A stretch of 64,000 nt of DNA from Amycolatopsis vancoresmycina (GCF_000716785.1 NZ_JNYY01000009.1:124001-188000), one strand, 5' to 3'. Counted from the stretch's first letter, positions 1 to 9,346 are shown. A program made the numbers and translations. The notes: generated by a model from the sequence alone, not told the origin.

Positions 1-174
1 CCGCTCGGTGCGGGCCACGTCGGCGAGCCGCCGCAGCAGCGGCGGCAGGGACGCTTCTTCGTTGAACGCGGGCAGCACGACGTGCGCCCGCCCGCCGGTC
101 CGGCCCCCGGTGGGGTCCGGGCCGGGGCGGTCCGATTCGGACAGTGTGGCCAGGGTTGTCTCTTCGCGCGCCAC
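1..174 (-). CDS. Glycosyltransferase family 2, N-terminal fragment (runs off the window)
   Basis: Only the first 58 codons lie in the window. After a polar 31-residue leader comes VVLPAFNEEASLPPLL, the first beta-strand and nucleotide-sugar-binding loop typical of GT2 (GT-A fold) enzymes such as polyprenyl-phosphate mannosyl/glucosyltransferases. The GTG start at 174 was chosen because AGGGGA lies just upstream and nothing in frame further up is plausible. It diverges from the exopolysaccharide transferase at 479, so it probably belongs to the same cell-surface polysaccharide locus. The acceptor cannot be told from this fragment. Confidence 0.72.
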   Translation of the reverse strand, partial: MAREETTLATLSESDRPGPDPTGGRTGGRAHVVLPAFNEEASLPPLLRRLADVARTER

Positions 175-478
175 GGTTCCCCTCGTCTGGTAGTGCTTCT
201 CACCCGGCCGGGATCGGGTTTCGCGCGGCCGTCGAAACCTATTCGGCTATGTTGTGTGGTTTCTTTAGCAGCCCTGGAAGTCCCCCGGAAGGATAGGCGT
301 CATCAGAACTACTTGGTGTTTCCAAAAATCACCGGATCGGGTGGCTCATGATTATCGAACGGGTGGATCTCCGGATGTCGCAGCAGAAATTCACTCGAAA
401 GTGCCGGTGTTGCCTCGAATGGCTGAGTCGTGAAGAAAGCGAGAATGGAACCCTCATGTCAAGCAGAGGTCGAGGCCG
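175..478. other. Divergent intergenic region, presumed promoters
   Basis: This stretch of 304 bases separates the divergent GT2 fragment and the glycosylphosphotransferase. It is clearly richer in A/T than the flanking genes, especially 240-450, as expected for two promoters. I see no strong palindrome, RNA gene or credible small ORF in it. Confidence 0.5.
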
Positions 479-1909
479 GTGACTGAACTCAGGGACACGC
501 TCGTCTCGGAAGCGGTGCCGGTGCCGCGGCGCGCCCGGCCGGGGTTCCGGCCGCGGGACGCCGTCCGCACCCGCCCGCTCCTCGCCCGGATCAACGCCGT
601 GGCCGTGCTGCTCGCCGCCGTCGACGGCGCCGCGTGGCTGACCGCGGTGCTGCGGACCGGGCCCGGCCCGGTGTGCGCGGTGGTGACCGCCGTGGCGCTC
701 GCCGGCACCCGGGTGGCCGGCCGGGTCCACCGCCGCCGCCTCTGGCTGTCCTGGCTGCAGGACCTCCCGCGCTCGGTCACCGCGACCGCGCTGGCGTTCG
801 CCCTCGTCACCGGCGCCGGCCTGCTGGCCGGGGCGGACGGCGACGACACCGCGCGGATGCAGGAGGTCGTGCTGTGCTTCGCCGTGGTCAGCGAGGCCCT
901 CCGCCCGGCCGTCTTCGCGTCCGGCCGATGGGGGCGGCGCCGGCTGCGGCGCTGCGACCGGGCCGTCGTGGTCGGGGCCGGCCGGATCGGCGGCGAGCTG
1001 GTCCGGACCATGCTGGAGCACCCGGAGTTCGGGCTGCTCCCGGTCGGCGTCGCGGCGTCCGGCCCGGACCCGGTGCCGTCCGGCCTGCCGGTCGAGCGGA
1101 TCGACGGCGACCTCACCGGGGCCATCGCGCGGCTGGGCGCCGGCACGGTGATCCTCGCCCCGGCCGACGACCGCGACGGCGCGATCGTCGACGCCGCCAT
1201 CACCGCCCACCGCCTCGGCTGCGTCACGCTGGTGCTGCCGCACCTGTTCGAGCTCTGCCCGGACGGCCCGGGCGTCGACCGGCTCCGCAGCTACCCGCTG
1301 GTGTGGCTGGGCGGCGCGCCGACCCGCCGTCCGAGCTGGTGGGTCAAGCGCGCGGTCGAGACCGCGCTCGCGGCGGCCGCGCTCGTCGTCCTCGCCCCGG
1401 TCATCGCGGTCTGCGCGCTCGCGGTCGCGGCGGAGAGCGGCTTCCCGGTCTTCTTCCGGCAGGTGCGGGTCGGGATGGACGGCGGCACGTTCGTGCTCTA
1501 CAAGCTGCGCAGCGTGCGCCAGGCCGCCGTCGACGACTCGCAGACGCGCTGGTCGGTCGTAGGTGACCACCGGGTCGGCCCGGTCGGGCGCTTCCTGCGG
1601 CGGTCCTCTTTGGACGAACTGCCGCAGCTGTGGAACGTCGTGCGCGGGGACATGTCGCTGGTCGGCCCGCGGCCGGAGCGGCCGGTGTTCGTGCACGAGT
1701 TCTCCGCCGTCCACGACCTGTACTGGGCGCGGCACCGGGTGCCGACCGGGCTGACCGGCCTGGCCCAGGTGCACGGGCTGCGCGGGGACACCTCGATCGC
1801 GGACCGCGCGCGCTACGACAACTACTACATCGCGAACTGGTCGCTCTGGCTGGACGTCAAGATCGTCATCCTCACGGTGGGAGAACTCCTGTGCCGCAGG
1901 CAACGCTGA
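479..1909 (+). CDS. Polyprenyl-phosphate glycosylphosphotransferase (exopolysaccharide initiating enzyme)
   Basis: This 476-aa membrane enzyme should transfer a sugar-1-phosphate from a nucleotide sugar to undecaprenyl phosphate, the first step of repeat-unit assembly. The N-terminal third has short hydrophobic segments. A Rossmann-like region follows with VVVGAGRIGGELV at about residues 162-174. The C-terminal half is a bacterial sugar transferase domain: a membrane-dipping helix, LYKLRS, then SLDELPQLWNVVRGDMSLVG and PRPE, the family signature containing the catalytic Asp-Glu pair. The GTG start follows AGAGG. It overlaps the next gene by 19 bases, so the two are co-translated. The specific sugar is unknown. 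WbaP/PssY-type enzymes are the closest functional analogues. Confidence 0.9.
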   Translation: MTELRDTLVSEAVPVPRRARPGFRPRDAVRTRPLLARINAVAVLLAAVDGAAWLTAVLRTGPGPVCAVVTAVALAGTRVAGRVHRRRLWLSWLQDLPRSVTATALAFALVTGAGLLAGADGDDTARMQEVVLCFAVVSEALRPAVFASGRWGRRRLRRCDRAVVVGAGRIGGELVRTMLEHPEFGLLPVGVAASGPDPVPSGLPVERIDGDLTGAIARLGAGTVILAPADDRDGAIVDAAITAHRLGCVTLVLPHLFELCPDGPGVDRLRSYPLVWLGGAPTRRPSWWVKRAVETALAAAALVVLAPVIAVCALAVAAESGFPVFFRQVRVGMDGGTFVLYKLRSVRQAAVDDSQTRWSVVGDHRVGPVGRFLRRSSLDELPQLWNVVRGDMSLVGPRPERPVFVHEFSAVHDLYWARHRVPTGLTGLAQVHGLRGDTSIADRARYDNYYIANWSLWLDVKIVILTVGELLCRRQR

Positions 1910-3285
1910 CGCGACGGCACCCGGTGGCGCGCTGGGCGGCGGTGGCCGTGCTGCTGGCCGGCTGCCTGACCGGCTGCGTCCCCAGCGCGGCGCAGGAGAT
2001 CTCGGCGCCGCCGCCGAAGCCCCTCGCCCCGTGCGCGTGGTGGTACGGCATCGGCAAGCCCCCGACGTCCGCGGAGATCGAGTCCGCGGCCCACCGCTAC
2101 CAGGTCGTCGTGCTCAACGCCGACCAGGGCGCGGCGATGCGCCGCCTGCACCAGCTCAACCCGCGGGTGCAGGTGCTGGTGTACAAGGACCTGTCCAGCA
2201 CCCGCAACTACCCGGGCGCGGTCGACGGCGGCCAGGACGCGGTCTACCTGCCGAGCGGGATCGGGTACGTCGCCGCGCAGGAGCACCACCCGGACTGGTT
2301 CGCCGTGGACGTCAACGGCAAGCGCATCGAGTGGCAGGGCTACCCCAAGCACTGGCAGATGGCGGTGTGGAACCCGGACTACCAGCAGGCGTGGACCGAC
2401 GCCGTCGTCGCGGAGGTCAAGCGCGAAGGCTGGGACGGCGTGCTCGCGGACAACGACTTCAACTCGCTGAGCCACTACTCGGCCGCGGTGCTGGCGGGCA
2501 CCGCGAACGTCGCGGAGACCGACCGCAAGCTCCGCGACGGCCTGGACGCCTTCCTGTCCCTGACCGGCGACGCCCTCACGAAGGCGAACAAGGTCCTGGT
2601 GCCCAACGTGTCCGAGACGCACCTGGTGCCGGGCCGCTGGACCGCGCACTCCCGCTTCGGGGGCGCGATGGAGGAGAACTTCGGGTTCCGCGAGAACGGC
2701 GGCACCGGCGGGCTGCTCACCTTCCGCGGCAACGAGTTCCAGGAACTGCGCGCGCAGGCGGCCCTCGGCGAGTCGATGCTGCTGCTGGTGACGCGGACGC
2801 ACAACGCGCGGGAGGAACGGGCCGGCTACGCGAGCGCGGCCCTGCTGGCCGGCCCCCGCACGTGCTGGACCCGCGCGACGACGGACGACTACCGCAACCC
2901 GGAGTGGTCGGCGCTGCAGGACAGCGGGCTGGGCGAGGCGGTGGACGCGGCGAGCCGCCTGTCGAACGGGGTGTGGTCGCGCACGTTCACCCACGGCTGG
3001 ATCGCGGTGAACACGACGGCGACAACCCAGACGGTCACCCCGCCACCAGGCCTGACCATCCCCGGCACCCCCACCCCCACCTCTACCCCGACCCCCTCTC
3101 CCACCTCCACCTCTCCCACGCCTTCGACTTCGGCTTCGGCTTCCCCCACGTCCACGTCAGGCCCGCCCCCGCTCACCCTCGCGGCCGCGGACGCGGCGAT
3201 CCTCGTCGACCCACCCGAAGTCATGACCCGCGCCTGGCGGGTCACCCGCGACGAGTTCCGGGTCGGCACACTCTGGGCCCGCTGA
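1891..3285 (+). CDS. Secreted lipoprotein with GHL15-type putative glycosidase domain
   Basis: The protein has 464 aa. The GTG at 1891 is preceded by GGGAGAA and begins inside the transferase gene. A basic start, a hydrophobic stretch and a lipobox (LTGC near residue 22) predict lipidation outside the membrane. Residues about 45-370 (WYGIGKPPTSAEI, VQVLVYKDLSSTRNYPG, GVLADNDFNS) match the hypothetical glycosyl hydrolase 15 (GHL15, TIM-barrel) family. The conserved acidic DNDFN could be catalytic, but no activity is established for the family. A Pro/Thr/Ser-rich linker is encoded at about 3055-3165. Translational coupling to the initiating transferase suggests a role in trimming or releasing the exopolysaccharide (inference). 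Confidence 0.78.
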   Translation: MPQATLTRRHPVARWAAVAVLLAGCLTGCVPSAAQEISAPPPKPLAPCAWWYGIGKPPTSAEIESAAHRYQVVVLNADQGAAMRRLHQLNPRVQVLVYKDLSSTRNYPGAVDGGQDAVYLPSGIGYVAAQEHHPDWFAVDVNGKRIEWQGYPKHWQMAVWNPDYQQAWTDAVVAEVKREGWDGVLADNDFNSLSHYSAAVLAGTANVAETDRKLRDGLDAFLSLTGDALTKANKVLVPNVSETHLVPGRWTAHSRFGGAMEENFGFRENGGTGGLLTFRGNEFQELRAQAALGESMLLLVTRTHNAREERAGYASAALLAGPRTCWTRATTDDYRNPEWSALQDSGLGEAVDAASRLSNGVWSRTFTHGWIAVNTTATTQTVTPPPGLTIPGTPTPTSTPTPSPTSTSPTPSTSASASPTSTSGPPPLTLAAADAAILVDPPEVMTRAWRVTRDEFRVGTLWAR

Positions 3286-3293
3286 CCGCCCGA

Positions 3294-3458
3294 CGTGATG
3301 CCTCCCCAATCACGCGAGATGCCCTTCCGATCACGCGAGTTCCGCGTTCAGTCACGCGAGTTCCGGCTCGGATCGCGTCGAACCCGGTGATCGAAGGGGC
3401 ATCACGTGTGACTGGCGGGGCATCATGCGTGATTGGAGGGGCATCACGGGTGATGGGC
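3294..3458. repeat. Inverted array of 21-bp repeats between convergent genes
   Basis: The right half has three back-to-back 21-bp units starting at 3396, 3417 and 3438, each beginning GGGGCATCA and carrying a GTGA core. The left half has the reverse-oriented core TCACGCGAG at 3310, 3331 and 3352, also with 21-base period. Positions 3294-3315 pair with 3427-3448 at 20 of 22 bases, so a very long hairpin can form. It lies between the 3' ends of two convergent transcripts, so a bidirectional terminator is the simplest role. The right part runs into the last codons of the leftward GT4 gene. Confidence 0.8.
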
Positions 3459-4568
3459 GGGGCGGCGCGCTCCGGTCAGCTGGTCGTACAGGGCCAGGTG
3501 GCGGCGGGCGCAGGGTTCCGGGCGGTAGCGGGTGCGGGCGCGCTCGGCGAGGAGGCGGCCCAGGCGGCCCGGGTCCGGCTCGGCGAACAGGGCCCGTAGC
3601 CGGTCGGCCAAGGCCGGGACGTCGCCCGGTGGGGTCAGGAACGCCGGTGCGCCCGGGACGTCGAGCATCGCCGGGACGCCGCCGGTGGCCGTGGCCAGCA
3701 CCGGCTTGCCCGCGGCCATCGCCTCGGCCACCACCAGCGGCTGCTGCTCCATTGTGGACGGCAGGACCAGGGCGTCCGCCGCGGCGAGCAGGGCGGGGAC
3801 GTCCGGCCGGAAGCCGAGGAACGTCACGCGCCCGGCCAGCCGCTGCGCCGCCCGCTCCGCGTCGGCGCGCTGGGGGCCGTCGCCGACCACGGTCAGCCGG
3901 GCGTCCGGCGGCAGCACGCCCGGCAGGGCCAGCGCGGCCAGCAGGTCGAGAATGCCCTTGCGCTCCACCAGGAGCCCGGCGAAGACGAGGTGCCGCACGG
4001 GCGCGCGCGGTGGCTCCGGCTCGGCGGGGGAGACGCAGTTGTCGATGTGCGCCAGCCGGCCGGCGGGCACCCGCAGGCGGCGGCGCAGGAACGTCCCCAT
4101 CGCCTCGGCGGGCACGACCGTGCGGTCCAGCACGCGGGCGACCAGCGCGTCCGCCGCCAGCACGGTCCGCGTGTACGCCGACGGCCCGGCCGCGCCGCGG
4201 TCGCCGCGGAACCACGGCTCCGCGACGTCGTCGGGCACGCCGTGGTAGGTCTGGACCAGTGCGGGCCGGGGGCCGCGGCCGAACCGCAGGCCGGCGATCA
4301 CCAGGCCCGCGCGCCGGTCCTGCGCGTGCACGACGTCGGGCCGCCACGCCCGGATCGCCGCCCGCGCCCGGCCCGCCGCCGCGAAGTCTTCCTTGTCGGC
4401 GACCGCGATTTCCTCGTGCAGTCCGTCCAGTGTGGACGATCCACGCGCCGGCACCGGGCCGAAGACGCGGACGTCGAGGCCGTCGGCGGCCAGCGTCGCG
4501 GCCAGCCGCACGGTGACGTCGACCGGGCCGCCCCGGTCCTGGGTGAGCAGAAAGGCGATGCGGGTCAC
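3444..4568 (-). CDS. GT4-family (GT-B fold) glycosyltransferase
   Basis: 374 aa and cytosolic, acting on the lipid-linked repeat unit at the inner membrane face. The N-terminal Rossmann domain opens with RIAFLLTQDRGGPVDVTVRLA. The donor-binding domain has VFAGLLVERKGILDLLAALA and the E-x7-E region (EQQPLVVAEAMAAGKPVLAT), hallmarks of retaining GT4 enzymes. The GTG start overlaps the TGA of the upstream gene by four bases (GTGA). This is the last gene of the nine-gene operon. The donor and linkage cannot be told from sequence. Confidence 0.87.
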   Translation of the reverse strand: MTRIAFLLTQDRGGPVDVTVRLAATLAADGLDVRVFGPVPARGSSTLDGLHEEIAVADKEDFAAAGRARAAIRAWRPDVVHAQDRRAGLVIAGLRFGRGPRPALVQTYHGVPDDVAEPWFRGDRGAAGPSAYTRTVLAADALVARVLDRTVVPAEAMGTFLRRRLRVPAGRLAHIDNCVSPAEPEPPRAPVRHLVFAGLLVERKGILDLLAALALPGVLPPDARLTVVGDGPQRADAERAAQRLAGRVTFLGFRPDVPALLAAADALVLPSTMEQQPLVVAEAMAAGKPVLATATGGVPAMLDVPGAPAFLTPPGDVPALADRLRALFAEPDPGRLGRLLAERARTRYRPEPCARRHLALYDQLTGARRPAHHP

Positions 4569-5674
4569 GGGCGGCGCTCCGGCGGGGTGAGTTTGTCGAC
4601 GAGGGCGGCGACCTGGTCGGTCATCCGGCCGCGGTCGAAGGACAGTTCCACGCGGCGGCGGCCGCGTTCGCCTTCGCGCCGGGCGAGCCCGGGGTCGGCG
4701 AGGCGCGCGGCGACGGCGTCGGCGAGGCGGGCGAGGTCACCGGGCGGCAGCACGGCGCCGGCGTCCGCGACGCTCTGCCGCATCCCGCCGACGTCGAACG
4801 CGACGACCGGCCGCGCGCACGCCATCGCCTCCAGCGGCACCAGCGCCATGCCCTCGGCGCGGGAGGGGAGGACCACGACGTCCGCGGCGGTGTACCAGGC
4901 GGCCGGGTCGTCGGTGTGGCCCGGCCACCGCACGGAGGCGTGGCCCGCGACCGGGTGCCGGTCGCGCCAGACGGGACCCATCGGGCCGTCCCCGGCGAAG
5001 ACGAGCTGCGCGTCCGGCAGCCGCCGCAGCACCGCGGGCCAGGCGGAGAGCAGCTGGTCCTGGCCCTTGAGCTCGGCGAGCCGGCCGAGGCAGACGGCGA
5101 GGGGCGCCCGCTCGGGCAGGCCGAGCCGCCGTCGCGCCGCGGCCCGGTCGCCCGGGCGGAAGCGGGCGGTGTCGACGCCGTTGCAGACCACTTCGGCCTC
5201 GGCGGTGACCCCCGCGGCGCGCCCGGCGGCCAGTTCGTCGTCGCTGACGCAGACGACGAGGTCGGTCCACCGCGAGGCGAAGCGTTCCCACGCGGCGGAG
5301 GCGCGGCGCAGGGGGCCGTCGGCGGTCTCGAAGGACCACAGGTGCGGCTGGAAGACGGTCGGCCGGCGGCCGCGCACGGCCAGCCGCCCGGCGAGGCCGG
5401 CCTTGGAGCTGTGCAGGTGCACGACATCCGGGTCGAGGGTGCGAAGGAGCCGGCAAAGCCGGAGGGCTTCGGCGAGCGAACGCGGTCCGGGGCCGCGGAG
5501 AGCGGGCCAGGCGCGGACGTCGATCCCGAGCTCCCGGGCGCGCTCGGCGAGCCACCCGGACGGCGGACAGGCGACGGCGACGTCCCAGCCACGGTCCCGT
5601 TGCGCGACGGCGAGTTCCAGCACGACGACGGCGACCCCGGCGGTGACGGGCTGGGTGACGTGGACGATCTTCAC
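4565..5674 (-). CDS. GT4-family glycosyltransferase
   Basis: 369 aa. The start is the GTG at 5674 (VKIVHVTQPVTAGVAVVV), with GGAGG 6 bases upstream and a 4-base overlap with the flippase gene. The open frame continues further upstream, but that part is not protein-like. The C-terminal domain has LCLGRLAELKGQDQLLSAW-type donor-site strands and LPSRAEGMALVPLEAMACAR, the GT4 E-x7-E motif. It belongs to the same exopolysaccharide operon as the other GT4s, and probably each adds one residue of the repeat. Confidence 0.87.
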   Translation of the reverse strand: MKIVHVTQPVTAGVAVVVLELAVAQRDRGWDVAVACPPSGWLAERARELGIDVRAWPALRGPGPRSLAEALRLCRLLRTLDPDVVHLHSSKAGLAGRLAVRGRRPTVFQPHLWSFETADGPLRRASAAWERFASRWTDLVVCVSDDELAAGRAAGVTAEAEVVCNGVDTARFRPGDRAAARRRLGLPERAPLAVCLGRLAELKGQDQLLSAWPAVLRRLPDAQLVFAGDGPMGPVWRDRHPVAGHASVRWPGHTDDPAAWYTAADVVVLPSRAEGMALVPLEAMACARPVVAFDVGGMRQSVADAGAVLPPGDLARLADAVAARLADPGLARREGERGRRRVELSFDRGRMTDQVAALVDKLTPPERRP

Positions 5675-7095
5675 CGCAGACCTCCCCGGCGCAGCTCCGC
5701 GAGCGCGTCCCGCTGCAGCAGCAACGTCGCCCCGGCGTACCCGGCGACGAGCACCGCGGCCTCGGCCACCACACCCGGCAGCGACGTCCCGAACCACCGC
5801 CCCGACACCACCGCCGGGACCGCGCCCGCCACGCACGCCAGCAGCACTCGGACCACCGTCGCGCCCAGCTCCGCGCCCGTCGGCGCCACGCCCAGCCCGG
5901 CCAGGACCCGCCACGCCAGCGGCACCACCAGCCACGCCGCGCCGCACTGGACCCACGCCACCGCTTCGATGCCCGCCTGGGTCAGTGCCGCCAGGCCGGC
6001 CGCCAGCAGCAGCAGGTGCGTCGTTTCAAGGGCCAGGTAGCGGCGGACGTGGCCGGTCGCCTTCACCGCCTGGTACCAGATCTGCAGCAGGCAGATCCCG
6101 GCGCCGTAGCCCGACAGCACCACCAGCGGCCCCGCCGCGCCCGCCCACCGCTCGCCCAGCAGCACCACCCGGTCGGCCAGCACCGCCAGCGCCAGGTACA
6201 GGCCGCCGGTCACCACCAGCACCGCGCGCGTGAACCGGGTGACCGCTCCGCCCAGCGGCCGGCCTTCGCGCCGCAACCGCGTGAACACCGGGAACGCGAC
6301 CGCGCCCAGCACGACCGCCACCATGATGTACGGCACCCAGGCGAGCCGGTACGCGAGCGAGTACACGCCGACCGCGTCCGGGCCGAGCGCGTGCCCCACC
6401 GCGAGGTAGTCGAGGTTGACCAGCAGCGCGCCCACCACCGCCGCCGGCCCCACCACGGCCACCCAGCGCAGCACTTCCCGCGCCGCGCCCGCGTCCCAGT
6501 GCGGCCGGACGCCGCCGCCGGCCAGGGCGCCGAGCAGGGGTTGCGTCACCGCCGTCGCCAGCAGGCCGAGCACCAGCGACAGCGGCCCGGCGCCGCACGC
6601 GGCGAGCACGACCGTCAGCACCGCGCCGAGCACCGCGCTCCCGCCGTCGGGCAGCAGCCGCCGCCGGAAGTCCAGTTCCCGGTGCATCAGGCCCATCTGC
6701 ACGCCGCCCGCAGCCGAGAACGGCAGGCCGAGCGCGGCCAGGCGGACCAGGCCGGCGGCGTCCGGAGTGCCGAGCACCGCCGTGAGCGGGCCGGCCAAGG
6801 CCGCCAGCGCGACGGCCAGCGCGGCCCCGGCGCCGACGCTCAGCGTGAGCACCGTGCCCGCCGTCCGGCGCGGATCGCGTTCGGTGCGGCCGATGACGTC
6901 GTAGACCCCGATCGACTGGACGACCTGGCCGAGGTTCACCAGCGCCACCGCGAGCGCGACGGCGCCGAGCTGCCCCTCGGTGAGCAGCGCCGCCAGCACC
7001 AGCGTGACCAGCATCTGGCTGCTCTTGCTGACCAGGTTGACCACGCCCAGCCACAGCGAGCCGCGGACCGCGCGGCTTCCGAGTGTCGGTGTCAC
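5671..7095 (-). CDS. Oligosaccharide flippase (Wzx-like, MOP superfamily)
   Basis: 474 aa with about 12 hydrophobic segments and an N-terminal motif typical of polysaccharide-biosynthesis MATE/MOP proteins (SLWLGVVNLVSKSSQMLVTL). It would move the completed undecaprenyl-linked repeat across the membrane. The GTG start at 7095 overlaps the upstream stop by four bases. With the polymerase at 10364 and the Wzz-like protein at 8483 it completes a Wzx/Wzy-type export set. No separate outer-membrane export component is expected in a Gram-positive. Confidence 0.87.
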   Translation of the reverse strand: MTPTLGSRAVRGSLWLGVVNLVSKSSQMLVTLVLAALLTEGQLGAVALAVALVNLGQVVQSIGVYDVIGRTERDPRRTAGTVLTLSVGAGAALAVALAALAGPLTAVLGTPDAAGLVRLAALGLPFSAAGGVQMGLMHRELDFRRRLLPDGGSAVLGAVLTVVLAACGAGPLSLVLGLLATAVTQPLLGALAGGGVRPHWDAGAAREVLRWVAVVGPAAVVGALLVNLDYLAVGHALGPDAVGVYSLAYRLAWVPYIMVAVVLGAVAFPVFTRLRREGRPLGGAVTRFTRAVLVVTGGLYLALAVLADRVVLLGERWAGAAGPLVVLSGYGAGICLLQIWYQAVKATGHVRRYLALETTHLLLLAAGLAALTQAGIEAVAWVQCGAAWLVVPLAWRVLAGLGVAPTGAELGATVVRVLLACVAGAVPAVVSGRWFGTSLPGVVAEAAVLVAGYAGATLLLQRDALAELRRGGLR

Positions 7096-8486
7096 GCGGC
7101 CCGCACCCGGACCAGCCGCGCCGCGGCGAAGACCGCGAGGCCCCACGCAAGGACCACCGCGACACCGTCGACCGTGACCGCCGTCCGCGCGCCCAGCGCC
7201 GCGGTGATGGCGGTGTCCACTGTGTACAGATGCGCGAACGGGACGGCGAGCGCGAGGGCGCCCGCGCCCCACCAGGGTCCGGCCCGGCGCCGCCACCACA
7301 GCGCGGCCACCGCGGCCATCGCGGGGACGGCGATCAGCACGTCACCGGGCTGGTGCACCACGCAGACCACGACGGCCAGGCAGGTCAGGAGGTCGGCGAG
7401 CGGCGCCGCGAGCCGCCGGGCGAGCAGCGCGCTCGCGGCGAGCACCCCGGCCAGCACCACCAGTTCGAGGCCGGCGGGCACCCAGCCGGTGACGCGGAAG
7501 AACACGGCGGCGACGTCGATGCGCTGCGCGGTCAGGGAATCGACGGCACCGTAGTCGGTGCCGCGGGCGTGGGTGAGGTTCGCGACGACGACGTCGAGGA
7601 ACGGCCCGATCCCGCCACCCCGCACGACGAGGAGCACGACGACGGGCAGGCTGGCGGCCGCGGCGATCGCGGTCCCGGTCAGCGCGACCCGGCGCGAGCC
7701 GCGGGCGAACAGCAGGACGGCCAGCGGGAAACCGTACTGGGGTTTGAGCCAGGCGAGGGCGAGGGCGACGGCGGCCCAGCCGGGCCGGTCGCGCCGCGCC
7801 AGCAGGGCTCCGGCGGCGCCGACGGCGACCAGCGGGTTGATCTGCCCGACGTAGAGCTGCGCCTTCCCGACCTGGCTGGTGACGAGCAGCGCGGCGATGA
7901 CGGCGGTGGCGACGGCGAACGGAACCGCCGTGACCCGCCGGACGGCGTGCGCGGCCATCGCAGCCAGCGCGACCAGCAACAGCAGGGAGACGACGCTGAA
8001 GGCGACGGCGCCTGCCCGGTAGCCCGGCAGCGCGAACGGGGCGTGGAGCAGCAGGTGGTACGGCTGGTAGAGGTTGAAGTCCTGCCGGACCGGCCAGTGG
8101 GCGAACATCGCCGCGGGGTCGTAGGGGTTGCCGCCGTCGAGGAATTCGCGGATGGGGAAGTAGAGGGCGTCGCGGAAGTCCTGGAGCCGCTCCTCGCCGA
8201 GGTTCGCGGGGGTGGGGAGGGGGACCTGCCAGGCGGGGGCGAGAGCGTGCCACGCGCTGGCGGCTCCGGCGAGGAGGGCGAGGACGAAGACGAGACGCTG
8301 TTTCGGGGTCATCCCGCGGGTGCGGGCCGGTCGCCGTTTCGCGTGCCGGGCGGGGCGAGGGGAGGTGTGCTGCTTCGCGGGCATGCCACCGCCGCGTGGG
8401 CGGGGTGCGGGCCGGACGCGTGTTGCCGCGGAGCCGTGGCCGAGCCGGTGAAGGGCGGCGAGGGTGGTCCGTTGTCTCGCTCTCAT
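7092..8486 (-). CDS. GT87-like membrane mannosyl/glycosyltransferase
   Basis: 464 aa if started at the ATG at 8486, which overlaps the upstream stop as ATGA. A second ATG at 8312 would give about 406 aa and removes a basic, low-complexity leader of about 58 residues. Many hydrophobic helices alternate with short loops. The first large loop (LGEERLQDFRDALYFPIREF, then DGGNPYDPAAMF) matches polyprenyl-phosphate-sugar-dependent GT-C enzymes of the GT87/DUF2029 type. It should act on the outer membrane face using a lipid-linked sugar. The substrate is unknown. Confidence 0.75.
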   Translation of the reverse strand: MRARQRTTLAALHRLGHGSAATRVRPAPRPRGGGMPAKQHTSPRPARHAKRRPARTRGMTPKQRLVFVLALLAGAASAWHALAPAWQVPLPTPANLGEERLQDFRDALYFPIREFLDGGNPYDPAAMFAHWPVRQDFNLYQPYHLLLHAPFALPGYRAGAVAFSVVSLLLLVALAAMAAHAVRRVTAVPFAVATAVIAALLVTSQVGKAQLYVGQINPLVAVGAAGALLARRDRPGWAAVALALAWLKPQYGFPLAVLLFARGSRRVALTGTAIAAAASLPVVVLLVVRGGGIGPFLDVVVANLTHARGTDYGAVDSLTAQRIDVAAVFFRVTGWVPAGLELVVLAGVLAASALLARRLAAPLADLLTCLAVVVCVVHQPGDVLIAVPAMAAVAALWWRRRAGPWWGAGALALAVPFAHLYTVDTAITAALGARTAVTVDGVAVVLAWGLAVFAAARLVRVRAA

Positions 8487-9346
8487 GCCAGCACCACCGC
8501 CACCAGCACCGCGCCCGGCGGCAGCACGCCCACGGCCGCGGTCAGGTCGGTCTGCTGCCGCCCTGCCGCCGTCACCGCCACCACCGAGGCGCCGGCGCCC
8601 CGCTCCTCCGGCAGTCCCGCCGCCAGCTTCGCCGCCGTCTCGGTCAGTTCCGGTGTCACCGGCAGCACCCGGACCGGCCGTCCGGCCGCCCGGCACAGCA
8701 CCGCCAGCCGGTCCGCGGCCGCCGGGTCCTCCGCGTGCAGCACCGCCACCGGACGCTGGATCCCGGCCGCCGCCAGGGCACGGCGGATCGGGCCCGGGCC
8801 CGCGCCGCCCGGTGTCAAGCGGCGGGCGGCCGCCGTCGCGAGGCCGGCCGCGACCGCGCCCACCAGCGCCAGGCCCAGCACCAGGGGTGCGTCCGGGGCC
8901 AGCGTGAGCACCTCGGGCCGCGGGTCCAGCGTGCGCAGCTTGGCCGCCGGGGCCAGCAGGTCCGCGTCGATCATCGCCTTCCCGAGCGCCGTCGCGGTCG
9001 CCGCCGCCTGTTCCGCCGTGGCCGCGCGTACCGACAGCCGCGCGAGGCCCGAGGCCGGGACCAGCTCGACCGACACCTGGCCCGCCAGTTCGTCGGGCGG
9101 GTGTCCCGACACCGGGGCCGCCGCCTGCAGCACCGACGGGCTGCGGGCCAGCTCGACCAGCGCCGGCAGCGCCAGCGACACGACTTCGCCGTACGGTGCA
9201 CCGTCCGCCGCGGCCGGCGTGGCCAGCAGGCTCACCCGGCCCTGGTACTCGGCCCCGCGCGTCAGGCCGACCAGCAGGACGAGCGCCCCCACCACCAGCG
9301 CCACGGCGACGCTGAGGACGGCGGTACGCGGAACGCGGTATCTCAT
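8483..9346 (-). CDS. Wzz-like chain-length / capsular polysaccharide membrane protein
   Basis: 287 aa. MRYRVPRTAVLSVAVALVVG is a basic residue run followed by a first membrane helix. An extracytoplasmic alpha/beta region then includes VSVELVPASGLARLSVRA and a helical AEQAAATATALGKAM segment. A second helix lies near 180-200, followed by a degenerate nucleotide-binding-like tail lacking a clear Walker A. This is the architecture of actinobacterial Wzz/Wzc-type co-polymerases with no active kinase. The ATG at 9346 overlaps the upstream GT stop as ATGA. It probably sets polymer length together with the polymerase. Confidence 0.72.
   Translation of the reverse strand: MRYRVPRTAVLSVAVALVVGALVLLVGLTRGAEYQGRVSLLATPAAADGAPYGEVVSLALPALVELARSPSVLQAAAPVSGHPPDELAGQVSVELVPASGLARLSVRAATAEQAAATATALGKAMIDADLLAPAAKLRTLDPRPEVLTLAPDAPLVLGLALVGAVAAGLATAAARRLTPGGAGPGPIRRALAAAGIQRPVAVLHAEDPAAADRLAVLCRAAGRPVRVLPVTPELTETAAKLAAGLPEERGAGASVVAVTAAGRQQTDLTAAVGVLPPGAVLVAVVLA

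Noticed and set aside
3294..3458. Regularly spaced repeats resembling a small CRISPR array
   Set aside because: The units are contiguous 21-base repeats in two opposite orientations with no unique spacers, and there are no cas genes nearby.
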